Below are positions 1 to 11,698 of a DNA stretch of 64,000 nt, piece after piece. Within the stretch, counting starts at the first letter, position 1, and each line of letters begins with the position of its first letter. The notes beneath the pieces are model-generated. The model searched no databases. It was not told where the DNA came from and was given only the letters and a program-made list of their open reading frames with translations. The position numbers and the translations under genes are program-made. Location of the stretch: positions 110,888,389 to 110,952,388 of the forward strand of contig NC_135716.1 of assembly GCF_964656455.1 (NCBI RefSeq). Direction: 5' to 3'. Source of the stretch: Halichoerus grypus. Its lineage: Eukaryota > Chordata > Mammalia > Carnivora > Phocidae.

Positions 1-1487
1 TTCTGCTGGCTTTAGGCTTTGTTTGTTGTTCTTTTTCTATCTCCTTTAAGTGTAAGGTTAGGTTCTTTATTTGAGAATTTTCTTGCTCCTTGAGGTAGGC
101 CTGTACTGCAATATACTTCCCTCTTAGGACCACTTTTGCTGCATCCCAAAGGTTTTGGACCATTGTGTTTCCATTTTCATTTGTTTTTATGTATTTTTTA
201 ATTTCCTCTGTGACTTCCTGGTTGACCCATTCATTGTTTAGTAGCATGTTCTCTAACTTCCATGTGTTTGTGGTCTTTCCAAATTTTTTCTTGTGGTTGA
301 CTTCAAGTTTCATAGCATTGTGGTCAGAAACTATGTATGGTATGATTTCAGTCTTTTTGTCCTTGTTGAGGCCTGACTTGTGACCTAAGTATGGGATCTG
401 TTCTGGAGAATGTCTCATGTGCACTTGAAAAGAATATGTATTCTGCTACATTAGGATGAAATGTTCTGAATTTATCTGTTAAGTCCATCTGGTCCAGTGT
501 GTCATTCAAAGTCATTGTTTCCTTGTTGAGTTTCTGCTTAGATGATCTGTCCATTGCTATAAGTGGGGTGTTAAAGTCCCCTACTATTACTGTGTTATCA
601 TCAATGAGTTTCTTTATGTTTGTTATTAATTATTTGATATATTTGGGCGCTCCCATGTTGGGGGCATAAATATTTACAATTGTTAGATCTTCCTGTTGGA
701 TAGACCCCTTTATTATATATGGTGCCCTTGTTCATCTTTTGTTACATTCTTTGGTTTAAAATCTAGTTTGTCTGATAAAAGTTGCTATATGGCTTTTTTT
801 TTGACATCTATTTGCATGATAAATGTTTCTTCAACACCTCACTTTCAATCTGCAGGTGTCTTTTGGTCGAAAATGAGTCTCTTGTAGGCAGCATCTAGAT
901 GGGTCTTGTTTTTTAATCCATTCTGACACCCTATGTCTTTTGATTGGAGCATTTAGTCCATTTGCATTCAGTGTAATTATTGATAGATATGTATTTAGTG
1001 CCATTTTATTACTTGTTCTGTCATTGTTTCTGGAGATTTTCCCTCTTCCTTTCTTGTCTTTGTCATTTATGGTCTTTCCTTTCCACTCAAAGGATCCCCT
1101 TTAATATTTCTTGCAGGGCTGGTTTAGTGGTCATGAACTCCTTTACTTTTTGTTTGTTTGGGAAACTTTTTATCTCTCCTATTCTGAATGATAGTCTTGC
1201 TGGATAGGGTATTCTTGGCTGCAGATTTTTCCATTCAGCAGTTGAATATATCATGCCACTCCCCTCTGGCTTACCAAGTTTCATTGAGAGATCTGCAGCT
1301 ACTACATTATGGGTTTTCCCTTGTAAGTTAGGGACTTCTCTTGTCTTCCTGCTTTTAGGAATTTTTTCTTTATCACTGTATTTTGCAAATTTAATTACAA
1401 TGTGTCTTGGTGTTGGCCTGCTTTTGTTGATTTTGATGGGAGTTCTCTGTGCCAAAAGGAGACCAATTCTGAGGTTGTTTGGATAGT
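1..1487 (-). mobile_element. LINE-1 fragment (ORF2 start and ORF1 end), antisense
   Basis: Read on the minus strand, 1087-1487 encodes the C-terminal part of LINE-1 ORF1p (RNA-binding domain and CTD, e.g. 'PARLSFRIGEIKSF' and the terminal 'TTKPALQEILKGIL'). The sequence below about 1000 is the 5' part of ORF2, the endonuclease (348-554 carries a 'DRSSKQKLNKET' block). Frames are broken by stops and shifts, so it is dead. The element is 5'-truncated inside ORF1 at about 1487 and runs off the window at base 1. It has the same layout as the two LINE-1s at 22-29 kb. Confidence 0.9.
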
Positions 1488-2589
1488 CCAAGTGAAAGAT
1501 GGTGCAAGCCTACACGAGGGCAAAGGCAGAGAATGAAAAAGGTGGGCTAGATTAAAGATTTTTCTGAAAGAGAGTATTCAGTATTACTGACTGAACATGA
1601 GAGGGGTAAAAGAGGGAGGAATTGAGAATAACTGAGATTTCCAGCTTGGGAAAAAGGATGGATGGAGACATTATGCACTAAGAACAGGAATCTAGGAAGA
1701 GGACCAGTGTTCTGTGCATCCAGGTAGGTAATAAATGATAATGAAAAAAATATTTTATATATCCACATAAAGGTGTCCAGAATACCATTAAAAATGCAAG
1801 TCTGGAATTCAAGGTTAAGGTTGGCATTTAAGAGACAGATTTGAGAGTTAATATCTATGAATGAAGCATTAAGAACAGTTAAGGACATCAGGTAAGCACA
1901 CCAGAGAGAAAAGAAGGGGTCCGTGGGAAAACACAACAGCTAAGGCAGTGAGAGAGCCCAAGATAAGAAGAATGATCAGAGTTAGGAGGACCTCAGATGG
2001 TGGTATTTGAGAAGATCAGAGAGGAGAGACCATGAAGCCATGGTAATGGACAGTATCAAATGGGGCAGAGAAGTCTAGTAGACTGTACTTTTTTAAAAAC
2101 CAGCCATTGGGCAATGAATCCAACAAATAGAATAACTACAGTTCAAAAACAGGCAAACAAATAAGCATACTGATCCGGGTCATACAGAGTAAGCCAAAAT
2201 GAAGCCTGAGAGCTTGTCAAAATTCTTTTATTGAACTAGAATTTAGATATATCAAATATTGTTTGCCTGGGCTCATTACAGACACACACACACTTCTCTA
2301 GTTACAGAATTTGATCTGCATTCTCATTAAACAACTTTTATTTCAACATGAGGAAATAGCTTATTGAGCTCTCGATTCAAGGGAAAATGATGTGAACTAA
2401 AAGCTTTCTGTCTTCCTAATTGCACAGAGTGACTGTTGTAAAATGCTGAGGCTATTAACTTCTCAATGAATCACAATATATGAAGGTATCCAAACTTAAT
2501 GAAGTAAATGGATTTGTGGCCAGACAACACAAATATTATGTAGAAATACATTTAAACCACTAAACATTTAGCTGATCTGGTTATTAGGT
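1488..2589. other. Non-coding stretch, no gene seen
   Basis: AT-rich DNA with no credible exon. The part at 1500-2090 has the look of an old, decayed interspersed repeat, but I could not assign a family. A minus-strand AATAAA lies near 2228. It could belong to the adjacent provirus, but this is not demonstrated. Confidence 0.4.
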
Positions 2590-5115
2590 TCAAATGGTAG
2601 AAGCCTGGGGCCCCATAATGCAGCCGGTACAAATGGGGACTGGCTGTGGCCAGTTTAAAGTTGCTTCCTGTCAGGGCTGTGTAGGTGGTTGGGGATAGGC
2701 CCCACCTGCCCAAGATCAGCTGACCCATTTCTCCTGCTCATGTGCGACACAGATCAGGTTAGCCAGGGACCTGTTACAGGAAGTGTCAGGAGAAGCCTGG
2801 TGGGGGGAGCAAGCTATTGGGGGTACCTGGCATTTGCCTAATTCCAAACCCTAATCTACGCAATGCACATATTCCCCCTAAAGGCAGAGCCGGAGGAAAC
2901 TGGACTGCCTGGTCAGGGTGGGGCCAGGCCTAATAGCGTGGGTATTCCGCAATTAGAAACACCTGCGTTCCTTGATGACTGGGCTCCGTGGGCTAGGAGG
3001 TCTCAGCTGCCCGAGGTGGGATGAGGGCTGCATACTGCGCATGCACGAGCCGCGCAGTTCAGCGTAGCCACGAGCCTGGAACAGGGCAAGTGTATGGAGG
3101 GGTCAGATCACAGTAGTGAGCTGTTGGGGATATAATGCATCTACCTAACCTTCACAAATGCAGATATTTCTCCTGGAGTCGAAGTTAGAGGAGAGGACTG
3201 CCTCGTCTGGATGGAGTCTGGCTGGCTACCTGGTATCCTTTACCAAGAGACACGTGGGAGCCTTGATTACTGGTAAGCCTGGGACCCCATCAGGCAACCC
3301 CTCAGATGGGGACTGACTGATGCCACTATAAAGCTGCTGCCTCAGAAAGAATTTTGGGGGGTGGGTTCCCTCCACCCTGGAGGCGATACGGGTGGTTTGG
3401 AGCCAAACCGAACTCCAGCAGCCAGGAGGGCCTGGGCTGCCCTGGGAGGGCTGGGTGTGCACAGGCGGGGAGCCAGGGACCTGGAACAGGGCAAGCGTCT
3501 GGAGAGGCCAAGTCATGGAAATGGGCTGTGGACGGTACAAGTCATCTGCCTTATTCCAAGCCCTAATCTACACCAGTGTGCACATTCCCCCTGAAGGCAC
3601 AGCCAGGGGGAGCTGCACTGTCTTGCCAGTGTCGGGGCCCAGAAATCCAGCCGAATATCTTCCAGTGAGAGGTACTGGGAGGGGCGCCTGGGTGGCACAG
3701 TCTGGTAAGCAGCTGACTCTTGGTTTCAGCTCCGGTCTCGCGGTTGTGAGATTGAGCCCCTGGAGGGTTCTGCACTCTGCACAGAGCCTGCTTGGGACTC
3801 TCTTTCTCTCTGCCTCCCCCCCACCCCCAGGCTTGCGCGTGCACACGTGTGCTCGCTCGCTCGCTCTCTCAAAATAAACCTTTAAAAAAGAGATACCTGG
3901 GAGCTTTGACTGCTGGAGAAGCGAGGGGACCCCATCAGGCAGCCAATCCAAATGAGGACTGACTGTCACCAGTTTAAAGTTGCCACCTCAGAAATATATT
4001 CAGGGGGGTAGCATAGCTCTGCCCAGGAGGCTATCCACGCAAGTGGTTGGGGGCAGGCCTGAGCTCACAGGCTTAGAAGGCCCTGGCTGCCCTCGGTGGG
4101 CTGCATACTGTGCATGTGCAAGATGGGTAGCCAGGGCTCTGGAACAGGGCACATGTTTGGAGAGGATGGCTCATGAGATCAGGCTGTAGGGGGTACAAGG
4201 CATCCGCATAATTCCAGGCCCTAAACAACGCCAGCGTGCATATTCTCCCTGAAGGTAAAGCTTCAGGAGTCTGGACTTCATTGTGAAGACGAGTTCTGGC
4301 CATGTGCTGGGGTATGCTTTACTGAGACACGCTTGGGAGCCTTGATTCCTGGGAGGCCCAGGACCCCATCAGGCAGCCAGTCCAAATGGGGACTGATAGC
4401 CCCCAGTTTAAAATGGAGCCTCAGAAATATTTCCAGGGTGTGGGCTCTCTGCACCCTGAAGCCGGTAGTGGTTGGGGTCTTGCCAGAGCTCCGTGGGCCT
4501 GGAGTGCGCCCTGCAGCCCTAGGCGAGCTGACGGTGTGGGTGCTGCCCATGCATCGGCAGCACAGGTCGGGGTGGCCAGGGTCCTGACGCTGGACAACGT
4601 CAGGGGAGGTCGGCTGACAGGAGGAGGCCATTGAGGGTACCTGGCATCTGCCTGATTCCAAGCCTTAACCTACACAAATGCACGTATTCCCCCTGAACAC
4701 AGAAGTGGGGAAATCTGGGCTGCCTTGCCAGGGTGGGTAGGATGGGACACCTGGGAATCTTGGTTGCTAGAGAAGCCGGGGGTGGCATCAGGCAGCCAGT
4801 CCAAGTGGGGACTGTCTGTCACCAATTTAAAGCTGTTGCCTCAGGAAGACTTTCGGCGAGTGGGCGCTTTCCACCCCAGAGGCTCTGCGTGTGGAGACTG
4901 GCCTGAGCCCAGCAGACCCGCAGGGCCTCAGCAGCCAGAGGCTGGCTGACGGGGGCCGACTGTGCACGAGGCAGCAGCACAGGTCTGGGGAACCAGGGAC
5001 CTGAGACAGGGCAGCTGTAGGGAGAGGCCAGGTCACCGGAGCGGGCTTTTGGGGGTAGCTGACGTCTGCCTAATTCCACACCCTAACCTACACAAATGTA
5101 CATATTCCCCCTAAC
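2590..5115 (-). repeat. GC-rich tandem array, about 6 units of roughly 420-440 bp (probable expanded 3' LTR unit)
   Basis: A recurring block of 'CTGCCTAATTCCAAGCCCTAA' type followed by 'CACATATTCCCCCT' appears near 2833, 3131 (degenerate), 3541, 4201, 4645 and 5063. Each is followed by 'GGGAGCCTTGATT...GACCCCATCAGGCAGCCAGTCC' and 'GGGGACTG...CAGTTTAAAG'. Spacing is 410-440 bp once a SINE at 3681-3889 is subtracted; the first interval is shorter (about 300 bp). One further unit in the same orientation lies at 15880-16235, on the other side of retroviral pol sequence. I therefore infer that the unit comes from the LTR of the antisense provirus. Overlapping reading frames here are by-products of GC richness. 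Confidence 0.7.
3681..3889 (+). mobile_element. CanSINE inside the tandem array
   Basis: The head is GGGGCGCCTGGGTGGCACAG and the tail AAAATAAACCTTTAAAAAA. Flanking duplications are gaggtactggga on the left and gagatacctggga on the right. It is more diverged than most copies here. It splits the third full unit of the array, so the array is older. Confidence 0.9.
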
Positions 5116-5916
5116 TCTGCTTTGTTTGGGGAGGCAAATCATGCTCAGATGGATTTTTGTCTTTGCCAGCAATGTATTTAACACTAATTCACGGTGTGAA
5201 TTTCACAAGCCATTAGCATATGGGATAATGTCTTTTAATTTATCAATACAGAAATAGCATACTCCAAACCAATGTTAGGTTAATCATACCATTGTTCCAG
5301 GCGAGGGGAGATGAAAGGAATAAAGCTCAAATTTAGTTGCCATTCTTCCTCTTTACAGGAGCTGGTACTCGGGTGAGACCGCTTAGCTACTCACCAGCTC
5401 AAAAGTCCAAGTCCTGTGTTGCTGGAGCGTGTTGCTGGGGCAGGAGGGTGCTGGGCTTGCTAGGCAAGGGGCCACTGCTAGTGAAAGAGTCACCTTTACC
5501 CTGGCAGGAACTAATTGCCCCAAGGTCTTTGGAAAGCTCTTTTAGATCAACAAAGCGTAACCTTATCCAGACCGAACACCTTTGGGTAGTAATTACAAAA
5601 TCTCTGTATTTATAGTCAAAATGTCCCCTTGCCATAGTTGCTTCTTCGTATGTGTTTATTGATAAGCCCCCAGCAGTGCCCCTCAGCTGCTGAGCTACTG
5701 AGTTCTTAGGGGTGAGGACAGATGAGATGGTGCCATCCTGATACCACTTAATTTATTCTTGTATCAAAACAACTTTACAACTAAAAAAAAACACAAAACC
5801 ACCTTTTTTTGTCTTTGCCATAAACAAGTGGATTTGAAAGCATATCAGACAGATACACAATAATCCATCCTGTGATTTCAAATCACTCTCACTCTAATTA
5901 ATACTAAGGGCCTAAT
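5116..5916. other. Gap between the tandem array and env-like remains; no gene
   Basis: This is unique-looking sequence of mixed composition. By position it should hold the boundary between provirus body and 3' LTR, but I could not identify a polypurine tract or TG...CA ends. The open stretches at 5337-5635 show no recognisable protein. Confidence 0.35.
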
Positions 5917-6107
5917 GGGGCACCTGGAGTGGTGTAGTTGGTCAAGCCTCCAACTCTTGGCTTCCACTCGGGTCATGAGCTCAGGGTCCTGGGATTGAGC
6001 CCCACATGGAGCCCATTTCAGGCTCAGTGCTCAGCGTGGAGTCTGTTTGAGGTTCTCTCTTCCTTTGCCCCCTTGCTTGTGCTCTCTCCCTCTCTCCCTC
6101 CCTCCCT
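5917..6107 (+). mobile_element. Older CanSINE, tail replaced
   Basis: The head is GGGGCACCTGGAGTGGTGTAG, followed by a body and CT-rich stretch. Instead of an A-rich tail it runs straight into 6108-6133, which is an inverted SINE head (TTAACGACTGAGCCACCCAG). Confidence 0.8.
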
Positions 6108-6243
6108 TAACGACTGAGCCACCCAGGGGCCCCACAAGATTTTTTTTTTTTTAAGTAACCTCTACACCCAATGTGGGGCTTGAACTTACAACCCCGAGAT
6201 CAAGAGTCGCATGCTCCACCAACTGAGCCAGCCAGGTGCCCCT
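6108..6243 (-). mobile_element. Inverted SINE pieces (head fragment plus a short old SINE)
   Basis: 6108-6133 is a minus-strand CanSINE head. 6140-6243 is a short old tRNA-derived copy with the T-run first, then 'TAACCTCTACACCCAATGTGGGG' and ending 'GAGCCAGCCAGGTGCCCC'. Together with 5917-6107 this makes a small inverted cluster. Confidence 0.75.
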
Positions 6244-6299
6244 CCAAGTAAAGATCTTTTTTATAAAGCTCCATGGGGTATGGCTTAGCACTGTCAAGT

Positions 6300-8160
6300 T
6301 CAGTTGCCATAACATCAGAATTCAAGGCTGTCATTATTTTAGGAAATGCATGTTTTTGTTCTCTTTTCAATTCCTGCAAACTATTTTGACTTTATTAGTC
6401 ACATCTTCCAAATGTTCCTTTACTTGTCTTAAGTTTTCTAATGCCTGATTTACATTTATTAGATTAATTTTAGGCAGGTCAATGTGAAACATTTCTCTGG
6501 TTATTTTAATAGTTCCTTCATCTTCTGTTGAGCTCAAATAATACCCTTTTCCTTCTATTGTCACATTCACTACCTGTTCTAGTTTTACACATGCCATCAT
6601 GCTGTGTTCCTTATTTTTCCCTTGACTCCAGTAGGTTAGGGTGAGGTTGGCTTAGCGCATGCTCTCATGGTCCGATTTCCTATATTAACTTGCTGAGCAG
6701 GCAACAAGGCCATAGTCATAGGTACTTGTACTATAGGCAAAGTCAAAAGTCTGGCAGTAATAAAGGTATTTCGTTCAATTCCACCAACATATCCTTAGGA
6801 ACATGTTTTCCTTCATCATAAGGAGGCTTTCTGTTTCCTGTAGGCTTCACTCTGAGTTTTAATATTGGGGAACTACACAAGTGTGATAACCCAATGTCAT
6901 GCTCCTCCTGGAAATGCCAATATTCTAATTTCACATTGGCTCAAAGAAGCACAGCCATTAGGATGTGTGGCACCCACTTGACTTACGGTTGGGCTGTTTG
7001 TTATCTCAGTCAACCAGTATTGTCTCAAGAATATCGCTTTTTTTTTTTTTTTTTTTTTTAAGATTTATTTATTTGAGAGAGAGAAAGCACAAGCAGGGGC
7101 AGGGGCAGAGGGGCAGAGGGAGAAGCAGTCTCCCCGCTGAGCAGGGAGCCTGAAGTGGGCCTCGATCCCAGGACCCTGAGATCATGACCCGAGCTGAAGG
7201 CAGACGCTTAACCGACTGAGCAACCCAGGCGCCCGGAGAGTATCGCTGTTCTAAGAGTATTCCACACATCAGTCAATCTTAATGGCAACAATTGACAGTC
7301 TACAGGCAAAGAAACATCTTTCATGTCTTTTCTTAGTATTGTGTTATTTTTAGCATTTCCTCCAACTTAATATCAAATTTTCATTGCCTATTTACATCCT
7401 TATGAAATTAATTGATGTTCTGTAATATATTGCTAATTTTATCCATCTGTGTACCCAACCATGACAAAGCTGCCATGGTATATATGCGAAATTGTGATTG
7501 TTTGGTTTTAAATTTTTTTTAAATTACATCAATTTGGATTAAGAAAAAGCAACTGCCATTTATCCTCCAATTAAACCTCCTACCAGTCCAACAAGCATCT
7601 TTTTCTTTAGCAAATCTATTTTTGGCATAAGTTGTAAATTTGGCACAAATGAAGATGGATAAAACGGAGCACAATTAAGGGATCTATATCTGGCTTGAAA
7701 ATGCTGTATATTAAATGTCAAAGTATAGGCTACTATTTTAGGTTCTAATATGAGCAAGAGAGGTTTTATTATCAGAAGATCCTATATTCTTGGGTAGAAA
7801 TCTTTGGTGTGAGGCAGAAGCCTGATGTATATCATATGATGATGTGATATGCTAAGTTTTCTATGTGCCCACTATCCACCTTACAAGGTGTCCCTCTTCT
7901 TTTACTGACCGGACATAGTGTCCATAGATCTATTGTTAATTTTCTAATAGGTGAACATGGATTAAACAGTGTAACTTGGAGTGTAGTAAATAATCTTTTT
8001 TTTTGCTTATTTATATTAAAAGATATGATTGCCCATTGTGCATACTCAGCAGCTGCTCTTATACAATGAAATGCTAGCACACAAAGCAAATCAGGAATTA
8101 AAGTGTGGTTACTTTTAGGGAGTCTGCCATGTGTCCAATGGTGCACTCAATTCAGTAAGA
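6300..8160 (-). pseudogene. Decayed retroviral env-like region of the antisense provirus
   Basis: Three minus-strand open stretches (7832-8146, 7560-7757, 6367-6600) lie downstream of integrase in the provirus orientation, where env would sit. The first has cysteine and N-glycosylation (NHT) features. The second ends in a basic stretch (KKK) followed by a Gly-rich hydrophobic run, which could be a cleavage site and fusion peptide. The third could be part of a helical transmembrane-subunit ectodomain. Stops and frameshifts separate them, and a SINE sits at 7039-7235. The assignment rests on position and general features, not on a clear family match. Confidence 0.4.
7039..7235 (-). mobile_element. 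CanSINE
   Basis: T-run, AAGATTTATTTATTTGAGAG, then GAGCAACCCAGGCGCCC. Target duplications agaatatcgct and agagtatcgct flank it. Confidence 0.92.
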
Positions 8161-9079
8161 TAAGGGAAAAGTACAAAAGTCAGTACCTGGGTCATCATAT
8201 GCTCTGGGTTGTAATGCCAAGAGCCAGTTGGTACTTCAGGCCAATTTTCATCCTCTAAATCAGTGTCTAATAGGGTTGTTCAGGATCCTCATTGATTCTT
8301 ATGGAGGTTGAAGTGGAGGGTTTCCACTGCTTCATCAGCTTCCCTAAGTATTCAGTTTCTCCATTGATTGAAGGTTTCCCAGTGAATAGATCATGCTGAT
8401 AGCAAAAGATGGCGTCGGGAGGTTCAGCTTGGTGATGCTGGTGATGCTAACTTGTAATAAGGTGACGAGGATGGTGATCCACGGAGGAAGTAGAGGATGT
8501 CACAGACAGTGGAGTTGTATCTGGACCAAAAGTTGTCATTCCAGTTCAGACTGGTGGCACAACCATGGCTGGAGCTATCGGAAGAGTATCCAAAGCTGCA
8601 ATGAGAGTGCTGTTCAATAGTAAGCAATAGGCAAAATAGTATGGCCAGCTAGTGCCATGCTGCACTGACCCATTTAGTAACATTGATAGGGTTAAAGATG
8701 CATACCACATTCATTCCTGCAAAATAAAGATAGTGTCCTATAAATTTTTAATTTTTTGTTGTTCTTGCTACTCAAGTTATTATGGCCATTATTCCCAATA
8801 TTGTCTCAAGCACCATCACCCTGCATCATGCTAGGATAAACATTAGGCATCTAGTGTTGACAGAATAAAAGATGTTCTTCAGGCCTGAAATTTCTAGAGA
8901 GGCATTATGTCATTTAAAAAAATTTTATGTAATAGGTCTTTTCCTTCAGTTACCCAGTAGGTTTCATTAGTAGCAGGTGCAATAATTTTCCCAGTACTGT
9001 TTATATCATTGTTTTTTAAATTAATACTTTCCCTTTTAATTTAGATTCTGGGGTGTTGCTAGTGCTAATTCTGATCTCT
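8161..9079. other. Provirus body between integrase and env-like remains
   Basis: No coherent reading frame on either strand. By position this would be the end of pol and start of env, but I see no motif. The short plus-strand frames at 8393-8834 are not credible genes. Confidence 0.35.
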
Positions 9080-9973
9080 GTTGGTGCCTGCAATATTAAT
9101 TCAATAGGAGTTTTTTCCATCCTTTCTATATCTATGGTTTAGAAATCTTGCTGCCTCCCAGATTGTTTTAGTCGAAGCTTTCGTATATCGTTTGTTAGTA
9201 AGCAACCTTATTTTTGCTTGAGCAAGCCATTATACCTTTCAGTTGAATCAGAGATGATGGAGTTGTAGGGCAGGTGGAAGTTCCACATTATGCCTTGCTC
9301 CTTAGCCCATTCTTATACTAGCTTTCTTGTGAAGTGGGTTCCCTAATCTGATAGTATGATGATTGTGATACCAGAGCGAGCAGTCCAGATTTCTAACACT
9401 CTGATGGTGGGTTTTTGATCATTCTTCCTGCACGGATAGGGTGATCCTCTTCCTGACCAGGTGTTTATAAGGGCACGTATATGGTTTATTCTCTGGCATA
9501 GGCAAGGATCCTATATAATCAATTTGTGTAATTCGGAAGGGTTTGTCAGGTTTGATCTTATCTGAAGTACTCATCAATGGCCTCCAAGCTTTACACTTAC
9601 AGCAATTCTCATATATCTTAATTTGAAATTGGAGGTATTTGGTAGGTATCCATATGTTTCTTTTTTCTAACCATGTTCTAGTGCTGTGTACCAGTGTTTG
9701 GTGATGTGACCTATCAATTGGCGTATCTATGTATTCAGATTTTATGTTCCACTGTCTTTCTTGTTTATTTAAGGTTATGATTTGAATTGATTTCCTCATC
9801 AGCCATGAATCTTTTATTTTAAAATAAATTTTAGGCATCTTTGCCTCATTAGTTTTCTTGGTAAGTTTGTCTACCTGGTTATTAAATTTGATTACTTCAG
9901 AGTTGTCCTTCTGATGGGCAGAAACCCGTGTGATGAATATGGATATATCAGCTAGTGATATTTTCTGACACAT
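9080..9973 (-). pseudogene. ERV-L-like integrase remnant
   Basis: Read on the minus strand, 9419-9973 contains a His-His...Cys-x2-Cys zinc-binding arrangement (HHQTLVH...ENCCKC) followed by the start of the catalytic core ('QIDYIGSLP', whose Asp fits the first D of D,D-35-E). Near 9290-9220 a second block reads 'WNFHLPYN' and 'ERYNGLLKQ', the end of the core region and characteristic of class III (ERV-L/spuma-like) integrases. Stops and at least one frameshift lie between the blocks. Integrase would insert viral DNA; this copy cannot be functional. Confidence 0.72.
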
Positions 9974-10615
9974 GCCCTTACCCTGTATGTTCGTTCATAT
10001 TTCCTACTTTCCAGTCATTTTTCTGTCATGTTCCTGATGAAAGAGCTACTCCATTAGCTGCTGCCCATGAGTCTGAGAAAAGATAGAACTCATTCTGATT
10101 TTTCTTAACTGATTGTTCATGGTCAATTTTATGGCCATTGGTTCAGCTTATTGTGCTGCTTCTCCTGAGCTGGATTCTGTCAGGATTAGACCATCATTAG
10201 TCCTCGAGACCAGTCGGCCAGCATACTCCAGATGGTGTCATGGCGGCTGATTCATCTGTAAGCCACGCATTTTTGAGTGCTGTGAACTGGGGTGGTATCC
10301 ATTGCCCGACTGCTCAAGTTTGGATGGCTCATTCTTTGGAAGTTCTGTAAAGTTCACTCTTGGCATTGCTGAGATTTCCTTAGTTAATGCCGAGGGTTGA
10401 CTCTCCATCCATGTGTCCTGCTTGGAAATATACCAGTTGCATGTTAGGACTTTTTGGGCAGGAGTAGTTCCTCTCTGTTGGTCAGAGGTCTGCTTTACCG
10501 ACTCTAGAATAGGCTTTTGGATTTTAAGTGTAATTAGTTTGTTTTCTACTAGTATATTTTGTAGGGCCTCAGAGAGTGCCTGAGTGAGCCTTTCAGTTGG
10601 TTGGTATCTGTTCTC
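9974..10615 (-). pseudogene. ERV-L-like RT connection/RNase H remnant
   Basis: The minus-strand frame 10238-10621 ('ENRYQPTERLTQALSEAL', then 'CNWYISKQDTW') matches the connection/RNase H part of ERV-L-type pol. It continues directly from 11971-12200 once the retrocopy inserted at 10633-11970 is disregarded. Below 10238 the RNase H region is full of stops. Confidence 0.65.
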
Positions 10616-10632
10616 GACCATGAGAAATTCTT
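10616..10632. repeat. Target-site duplication of the retrocopy, left copy
   Basis: GACCATGAGAAATTCTT here is identical to 11971-11987. The pair marks one LINE-1-mediated insertion into the provirus. Confidence 0.93.
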
Positions 10633-10991
10633 TTTTTTTTTTTTAGGGTCCATGCAATAAAATCCTGTGCTTTATTACTCAATTAGAAAGTATCAAGCAT
10701 ACATCATTTTAATATAGAACATAGAATTCTGATTGAATTAGTTTTGCTTTTAACCTAAATTAGTAAATGTCACAAGAAGCCAAGGCATGAGAAAGCATAT
10801 CAGAGTAAATATGCTCCTGGAGGGGAAAACACAGTTTGACCAGGGAATCCATTTGGAGGGGGAAACACAATGTGAGGGGCAAGGGTAGTTGGAGGGGGAA
10901 ACACGCTGTGAGGGGCAAGAGCAGTTGGAGGGGGAAACATCCTTATTGGTTCTTCATCTTCCACTGATTCACAAGTCTCTGCTTTTTTTCA

Positions 10992-11191
10992 AGATTTTTT
11001 TTTTTTAAAGGTTTTATTTATTTGACAGAGGGAAAGACAGCCAGAGAGGGAACACAAGCAGGTGGAGTGGGAGAGGGAGAAGCAGGCTTCCCGCGGAGCA
11101 GGGAGCCCAATGCAGGGCTTGATCCCAGGACCCTGGGATCATGACCCGAGCCGAAGGCAGACACTTAACGACTGAGACACCCAGGTGCCCC
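10992..11191 (-). mobile_element. CanSINE in the retrocopy
   Basis: It runs from T-run/AAAGGTTTTATTTATTTGACAG to GACACCCAGGTGCCCC. It abuts the next SINE head to tail, with a shared TCTGCTTTTT duplication outside the pair. Confidence 0.92.
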
Positions 11192-11373
11192 AAGATTTTA
11201 TTTATTTATTTGACAGAGACACAGCGATAGAGGGAACACAGCAGGGGGAGAGGGAGAGGGAGAAGCAGGCTTCCCGCAGAGCAGGGAGCCCGATGTGCGG
11301 TTCAATCCCAGGACCCTGGGATCATGACCTGAGCCCAAGGCAGATGCTTAACAACTGAGCCACCCACGCATCC
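11192..11373 (-). mobile_element. CanSINE in the retrocopy, tandem with the previous one
   Basis: AAGATTTTATTTATTTATTTGACAG to GAGCCACCCACGCATCCC. The pair probably arose by one SINE inserting into the A-tail of the other. Confidence 0.9.
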
Positions 11374-11512
11374 CTCTGCTTTTTCATTAGACTCAGAGGA
11401 TAAGGCTTCTTCCCCATCCTTCATTTCACAAGTCTTTCTCTCAGATAGAGTGACTCCCTCTTTCTCTTCTTTCATTTCACGAGTCTCCCCCTCCTCAAGT
11501 GGAGTGACTTCT

Positions 11513-11698
11513 TTTTTTTTTTTTTTTAAGATTTTATTTATTTATTCATGAGAGACAGAGAAAGAGAGAGGCAGAGGCAGAGGGAGAAGCAGGCTCCCTG
11601 TGGAGCAGGGAGCCCAATGCGGGACTCGATCCCAGGACCCTGGGATCATGACTTGAGCCGAAGGCCAACACTTAACCGATGAGCCACCCAGGCGTCCC
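11513..11698 (-). mobile_element. CanSINE in the retrocopy
   Basis: A T-run, then AAGATTTTATTTATTTATTCATGAG, ending GAGCCACCCAGGCGTCCC. The duplication TGGAGTGACTTCTT is present on both sides and falls inside the retrocopy frame. Confidence 0.95.

Noticed and set aside
3392..3877. 161-codon plus-strand open frame and several overlapping frames on both strands at 3.2-5.0 kb
   Set aside because: They fall in the GC-rich tandem array and run into a SINE. There is no domain, no splice signal, and frames differ from unit to unit.
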